Positions 57,825 through 64,000 of a stretch of DNA of 64,000 nt are shown in pieces. Every line of letters starts with the position of its first letter. Within the stretch, counting starts at the first letter, position 1. The DNA comes from Sorangiineae bacterium NIC37A_2. GTDB taxonomy: Bacteria > Myxococcota_A > Polyangia > Polyangiales > Polyangiaceae. The translations under genes and the position numbers were made by a program. Below the pieces are notes generated by a model that made no database searches, had not been told where the DNA came from, and worked only from the letters and a program-made list of their open reading frames with translations. The stretch is taken from positions 7,264 through 71,263 of the forward strand of contig NASX01000016.1 of assembly GCA_002085155.1 (NCBI GenBank), written 5' to 3'.

Positions 57825-58400
57825 ATGACTACATGGGCGCACCTCAAAATTTTTCGCCTGCTCCTTCTCTCAGGCCTCCTCAGCGCACAGCTTGCGTGTT
57901 CGAAGTCCCAGACGAAGAGCGGCGGTGAGGTCCAAACTTCCGCGCCCCGTCGTCACGAGCTTCTCACAGTTGGCAGTGAGGCGCCGCTCTTTCAAACCAC
58001 CGCTCACAATGGCACCCCGATCGAGCTCGAGAAGCTCCGGGGAAAAGTCGTTGTTCTCTACTTCTATCCGAAGGACGGAACCCCTGGTTGCACAGCCGAA
58101 GCTCAGGGCTTCGCTGCCGAGTACGAATCCCTTGAAAATCAGGGCGCCGTTGTCCTCGGAGTCTCCACGGACGACAGCGATTCGCACCGCAAATTCGCCG
58201 AGGAGCACGGCCTTCCGTTCTATCTGATTCCGGATACGGACCGGGCTTTGGCCGAAGCCTACGGCGTCGGGAGCACGTTCGGGATGACCTCCCGCGTCAC
58301 CTACATCATCGACCGCGCCGGCAAGATTGCCCGCGTCTATCCGAACGTTCAGCCCAAGGAGCACGCCAAAGAAATCCTCCGAGCGCTCGCCGAGCTCTGA
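57825..58400 (+). CDS. Lipid-anchored Bcp/PrxQ peroxiredoxin, 1-Cys type
   Basis: A 191-residue thiol peroxidase of the Bcp/PrxQ group, reducing peroxides. The peroxidatic Cys89 is in [16 protein letters not shown]. The usual resolving cysteine five residues later is Gln94, so it must act as a 1-Cys enzyme. The N-terminus ([20 protein letters not shown], then AQLAC, Cys25) is a lipoprotein-like signal, so unlike cytoplasmic Bcp it is predicted in the envelope. ATG at 57825 begins the signal; a start 42 bases earlier is in frame. Divergent from clpB, perhaps sharing stress control. Confidence 0.88.
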   Translation: MTTWAHLKIFRLLLLSGLLSAQLACSKSQTKSGGEVQTSAPRRHELLTVGSEAPLFQTTAHNGTPIELEKLRGKVVVLYFYPKDGTPGCTAEAQGFAAEYESLENQGAVVLGVSTDDSDSHRKFAEEHGLPFYLIPDTDRALAEAYGVGSTFGMTSRVTYIIDRAGKIARVYPNVQPKEHAKEILRALAEL

Positions 58401-58470
58401 GCTCGCCCCGCAGTTTCATCCTGGACAGAGCGCGTTTGTCCATCGAAGGAAGCCTTGAGCGCTCGCCTCT

Positions 58471-59070
58471 TCAACAGGCGACACAAGCGCAGTCCGAGGA
58501 CTCTTCGATCGTGGGCGCGTCGCATTCAAGCCGGCAGTCAGGAGACTGCGCGCTTTTTGGCGGACAAGGGTTCTCCATGTCTCGCCAGCTCGTGTCGCAA
58601 ACGCACCACATCGACCAGGGAACACCGGTCTCTTCCGGTCGATCGAAGCATTTATGCTCCATGCTCGGGTAACGACAGTCGCTCGCTTCGACCGTCAACG
58701 TCGGATCACAAACGCAACTGTCCGGGACGTCCCGCTGGCAATGGATGTCCGACGCGCTGCACGATTCAAAGCCCCCCTCGCAGCCGCAGCTCTCGCTCGT
58801 GCAATCGAGCGCTGTCTCATCGCAGCTTTCGACAGCCTCCAATCCACCGCTGCTCGGGTCACCTCCGGCACCCCCTGACCGCGGATTTACGGCTGTCCCG
58901 CCAGAACCCGCGCTTGTCCCTCCTGAAGAGAACTCGGCGCCCCCTGAGCTAGGATTCGCCCCTCCCGCTGCCACGCCGCCCGTCTCAGAGTCGTCATCAG
59001 AAGCCGCGTGGCCCCCGCACCCAAGCACCAGCACAAAAGCTCCAACCCACAGGTTCCCCCACGCCTTCAT
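58471..59070 (-). CDS. Gly-rich, Cys-rich predicted lipoprotein
   Basis: A 199-residue protein with lipobox LVLGC (lipidated Cys18). Residues about 25-80 are a Gly/Ser linker (SSGGAEFSSGGTSAGSGGTA). The last 115 residues hold 17 or so cysteines in a spaced pattern (CDETALDCTSESCGCEGGFE, CSASDIHCQRD, SCVCDP, WCVCDTS, CRLECDAP, CACVAC), implying a disulfide-knotted extracellular domain. No family was recognised. A single gene whose translated style is common in myxobacterial surface proteins. Confidence 0.7.
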   Translation of the reverse strand: MKAWGNLWVGAFVLVLGCGGHAASDDDSETGGVAAGGANPSSGGAEFSSGGTSAGSGGTAVNPRSGGAGGDPSSGGLEAVESCDETALDCTSESCGCEGGFESCSASDIHCQRDVPDSCVCDPTLTVEASDCRYPSMEHKCFDRPEETGVPWSMWCVCDTSWRDMENPCPPKSAQSPDCRLECDAPTIEESSDCACVAC

Positions 59071-59273
59071 CCGAGGAGCCTATCCGATTCGGATGACGAG
59101 AGCTCCCTGGGTGCGCGCGAGCGCGCAGGACGGCGGAGAATCGCTGGGTTCCGTCTTTGGCCCAGGGGCCGAACCTCGCCGCGCCCGCGCTCGCGCGCTG
59201 ACGAGCTCTCTCGAGGCGGTGGACCCTATCGAAGGCTCGTCCGCGGTCACGCGGGTGTGATGGACCGGGGCCC
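59071..59273. other. Gap between Cys-rich lipoprotein and gyrB
   Basis: This 203-base stretch contains the lipoprotein promoter region and copy C of the dispersed repeat (59201-59272). No gene is seen. Confidence 0.5.
59201..59272 (-). repeat. 72-bp dispersed repeat, copy C (diverged)
   Basis: The minus strand begins GGCCCCGGTCCATCAC one base after the gyrB stop. CGAGCCTTC is at the same offset (34) as in copies A and B, and CCACCGCCTC at the same offset as in copy A. The bases between differ. It also contains a 5-bp hairpin CCGCG-TGAC-CGCGG not present in A or B. Confidence 0.65.
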
Positions 59274-61778
<2,505 letters not shown>

Positions 61779-61867
61779 TCAGCGACCTTTCGACAAGCGA
61801 AAGGCCCCTTTGCTGCGGGGTCTCTGAGCCCAGAAAAACCGCTCGAATCGCGGCTTCGAATCGCGCC

Positions 61868-62983
61868 TCAAAGGGGACTGATTCGGCCCAATTCGACCCG
61901 AAAGTCCGCGCGCGCACGAGATGCGCTCTCGAGGATTCGACCAGCGTCGGCGAAGAGCTCCGGACGCGTTGTGGTCACGAAAACCTGATTTCGTTCGTGG
62001 CCGAGAAAGCGAAAAACAGCCTCGGTCCGCTCTCTGTCGAGCTCGCTCGAGACATCGTCGAGCAGGAGAATCGGACAGGTCAAAGAGCTTTCCCGGATCA
62101 GCTCCAGCTCCGCTAGCTTCAAGCTGAGCGCGAGCATGCGCTGCTGTCCTTGGGAGCCGTAAGCGCGGGCGGGGCGACCGTCCAGGCTCACGATGAGCTC
62201 ATCGCGTTCAGGCCCATAGGTCGTCATTTTCCGCCGCTGATCGATGGCCCGGCTTTCTTCGAGCCTGCGCCGGAAATCCTCGACGTTCGTTGTTCCTCCG
62301 GGACGGAAGAAGATCGACATGGAGAGATCTTCGCGGGCCAGGCGCGTAAAAATGGCGCTAAATCGGCCTTCGAGCGCGATCACAGCTTGTTCTCGCGCTC
62401 CGGAGAGCAAAGCTCCATTTTCGGCCATCACTGCCTCAAAAGCTTCGAGCTCGCGGCTCTTCGGCCTTTGTTCGAGGACGAACAGGCGCTTTTTCGCTGC
62501 TTCGTCAAAGGCGCGTTTGGCGTCGATGGCGCCCGGTTGCCTGTGCAGGATGATGCGATCGAGCAGGCGCCTCCGGAGTTGGGCCGCGCCGGTGATGAGC
62601 AAAAGGTCGCCCGGATGGAACGCGACGACCGGCGTACTTTGGACGTAGAGGAGGCGCTCCTTCGGTCGCGCGCCGTTTTTCAGGAAAGAGCGGCCCCGCT
62701 GTGAAATCTGAGCTTCGAGGGTCCAGGGGAGCCCTCCGCGCTCGAAACTGCCCTTCAATCTAGCCTGAAGTGCGTCTGTTTGAATGACCTCGCTGAGCTT
62801 GGTCGTGCGGAAAGAACGCGTCGTACAGAGCAGGTAGATGGCCTCAATCAGGCTCGTCTTACCCTGTCCGTTTTCGCCGAAGATAACGTTCAGCCCGGAA
62901 GCAAACTGAAGCGAACCTGCTTCCAGGTTCCGAAAACCCACCGTGCCCAGGCGGGCCAAGCAGAGCTCGACGGCCGCGCTCAT
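61868..62983 (-). CDS. recF: RecF recombination protein
   Basis: A 371-residue SMC-like ATPase that loads RecA at gaps with RecO and RecR. It has Walker A GENGQGKTS (36-44), a signature region AYGSQGQQRMLALSLKLAEL and Walker B LLLDDVSSELDRER. The N-terminal strand pattern GFRNLEAGSLQFASGLNVIF is typical. Length is normal. It begins 21 bases after the dnaN stop, and the two are probably cotranscribed. Confidence 0.95.
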   Translation of the reverse strand: MSAAVELCLARLGTVGFRNLEAGSLQFASGLNVIFGENGQGKTSLIEAIYLLCTTRSFRTTKLSEVIQTDALQARLKGSFERGGLPWTLEAQISQRGRSFLKNGARPKERLLYVQSTPVVAFHPGDLLLITGAAQLRRRLLDRIILHRQPGAIDAKRAFDEAAKKRLFVLEQRPKSRELEAFEAVMAENGALLSGAREQAVIALEGRFSAIFTRLAREDLSMSIFFRPGGTTNVEDFRRRLEESRAIDQRRKMTTYGPERDELIVSLDGRPARAYGSQGQQRMLALSLKLAELELIRESSLTCPILLLDDVSSELDRERTEAVFRFLGHERNQVFVTTTRPELFADAGRILESASRARADFRVELGRISPL

Positions 62984-63004
62984 GGATCGCTCGGCCGCGC
63001 TCCA

Positions 63005-64000
63005 TCAGATGCGCATGGGCATCACGACGGCCAGATAGTCCTGGTTCTCGCGGCTCCCACCGGGACGAATCACCGCCGGATCGAGCTCACCGGTGATACC
63101 GATGATCACCTCGTCATCCACGATCGCTCCGAGCACCTCGAGCAGATACCGAGCGTTCAAGCCGATCGTGATCGGGCTGCCGACGTAGTCGACAGGCACC
63201 TCGTCGAAGCCTTCTCCCGCCTCAGGGCTCTCGCTTTCGACGCGCAGCTGGTTCTTGTTCAGGGTGAGCTTTACGCCGCCAGTACGGTCGCTCGCGGCGA
63301 GAGAGACGGCCTTGAGCGCCTCAGAGAACGAGAGCCGGGGAGCGCGCACAGCGACGCTCGACTGGGCCGGGATGACCTGTCCGTAGGGGGGGAACTGAGC
63401 GTCGACGAGCTTGACGCTGAAGTGGAAACCGCCGACCTCGAAGAAGACGTTCGGTCCGCTCTGGAGAATGCGAATGCGGGCGGGTTCGTTCTTTCCCTCA
63501 GGATCCGAGCTCTTGCCCGAATCGCTCAAAGCTTCGTCGCAGAGTCGCTTCAGCTCGAGCACACCCTTGAGCGGGATGAGCATCGTGGCTTTGCCGGAGA
63601 GCTCGGGAGCGCGCACCTCCATTTTCGACAGACGATGTCCGTCGGTCGTGACCATGCGCGCGCGGTTGTCCTCGAGCTCGAAGAGAGCGCTCGAGAGGTG
63701 CATCCGCGTTTCGTCAGAAGAAATCGAGAAGTAGGTCGTCGCGATCAGGCGCGCCATCGAAGCGACGTCGATCTCGACCCAACCATCGCCCTCCGGCGCG
63801 GGCAGGCGCGGGAACTCGTCTCCAGGCAGCCCGAACAGCGTATAGCGACGCGCGCTCGTCAGGGAGCGGATGGTGATGTTCGAGCCATCGCCGACCTCAA
63901 TGCCGATCTGACCTTCGGGCATCATCCGCACGCGGTCGAAGAAATCTTTCGCAGGGACAGCGATGCTCCCTGGCTTTTCGACCTTTGCGGGAACGCTACC
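63005..64000 (-). CDS. dnaN: DNA polymerase III beta clamp (5' end outside window)
   Basis: The C-terminal 331 residues of the sliding clamp. The frame is open to the window edge, where it reads GSVPAKVEKPGSIAVPAKDF, so the start lies beyond base 64000. Clamp features seen: MVTTDGHRLSKMEV, LIPLKGVLELKRL, SVKLVDAQFPPYGQVIP, FSEALKAVSLAASDRTGGVK, LNARYLLEVLGAI and the terminal YLAVVMPMRI. It is the processivity factor for replication. dnaA is expected further right, but this cannot be seen. Confidence 0.95.
   Translation of the reverse strand, partial: GSVPAKVEKPGSIAVPAKDFFDRVRMMPEGQIGIEVGDGSNITIRSLTSARRYTLFGLPGDEFPRLPAPEGDGWVEIDVASMARLIATTYFSISSDETRMHLSSALFELEDNRARMVTTDGHRLSKMEVRAPELSGKATMLIPLKGVLELKRLCDEALSDSGKSSDPEGKNEPARIRILQSGPNVFFEVGGFHFSVKLVDAQFPPYGQVIPAQSSVAVRAPRLSFSEALKAVSLAASDRTGGVKLTLNKNQLRVESESPEAGEGFDEVPVDYVGSPITIGLNARYLLEVLGAIVDDEVIIGITGELDPAVIRPGGSRENQDYLAVVMPMRI

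Overview
The window is GC-rich and looks chromosomal. It most likely comes from a myxobacterium-type bacterium (Myxococcota, probably Polyangia). The evidence is an adjacent mglB-mglA pair (the roadblock protein and Ras-like GTPase that set motility polarity in Myxococcus), many lipoproteins with an ACGARS-type start and Gly/Ala/Ser-rich linkers, and large TPR/transglutaminase-like secreted proteins. The right edge holds dnaN-recF-gyrB, an order usually found next to dnaA/oriC, so the replication origin probably lies a short way beyond base 64000.

Layout. 1-5221: a tandem family of four related lipoprotein genes, the first cut by the window edge and the fourth a pseudogene. 5366-13169: a membrane coiled-coil protein, an outer-membrane barrel candidate, a zinc-metalloprotease/two-lipoprotein operon, an MFS exporter (with a stray copy of its 3' end at 7695-7829) and a CYTH phosphatase. 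13325-20868: a translationally coupled pair of 1,250-residue TPR/transglutaminase-like proteins, one with an intact catalytic triad and one that appears to have lost it. 21223-23017: mglB, mglA and recX. 23225-28292: a TPR protein, a lipoprotein, an EEP hydrolase, YggS and RarA. 28304-32197: aconitase and a pirin. 32200-32830: a decayed paralogue of the barrel gene at 6642. 32902-37462: an operon of five secreted or lipid-anchored proteins of unknown role, with a run of 12 cytosines just upstream of its first start codon. 37876-46758: a Uma2-family protein, hpt, comEC, tlyA, an extensin-type peptidase, a type II NADH dehydrogenase, a small barrel and a TetR regulator. 46859-52166: an SDR divergent from the TetR gene with paired operators between them, a CPBP protease, a UbiA-type prenyltransferase and ligA. 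52172-58400: an FGE-like protein, a PIN-domain toxin-antitoxin pair coupled to cinA, clpB and a lipid-anchored peroxiredoxin. 58471-64000: a Cys-rich lipoprotein, gyrB, recF and partial dnaN.

Most functional assignments are routine housekeeping (acnA, ligA, clpB, gyrB, recF, dnaN, rarA, hpt). The unusual material lies in the envelope genes and between genes: gene-family birth and decay (two pseudogenes and one gene fragment), a 72-bp dispersed repeat found three times on the 3' side of genes, the poly-C tract, the degenerate transglutaminase partner, and toxin-cinA translational coupling. I saw no tRNA, rRNA, CRISPR array, insertion sequence or prophage.
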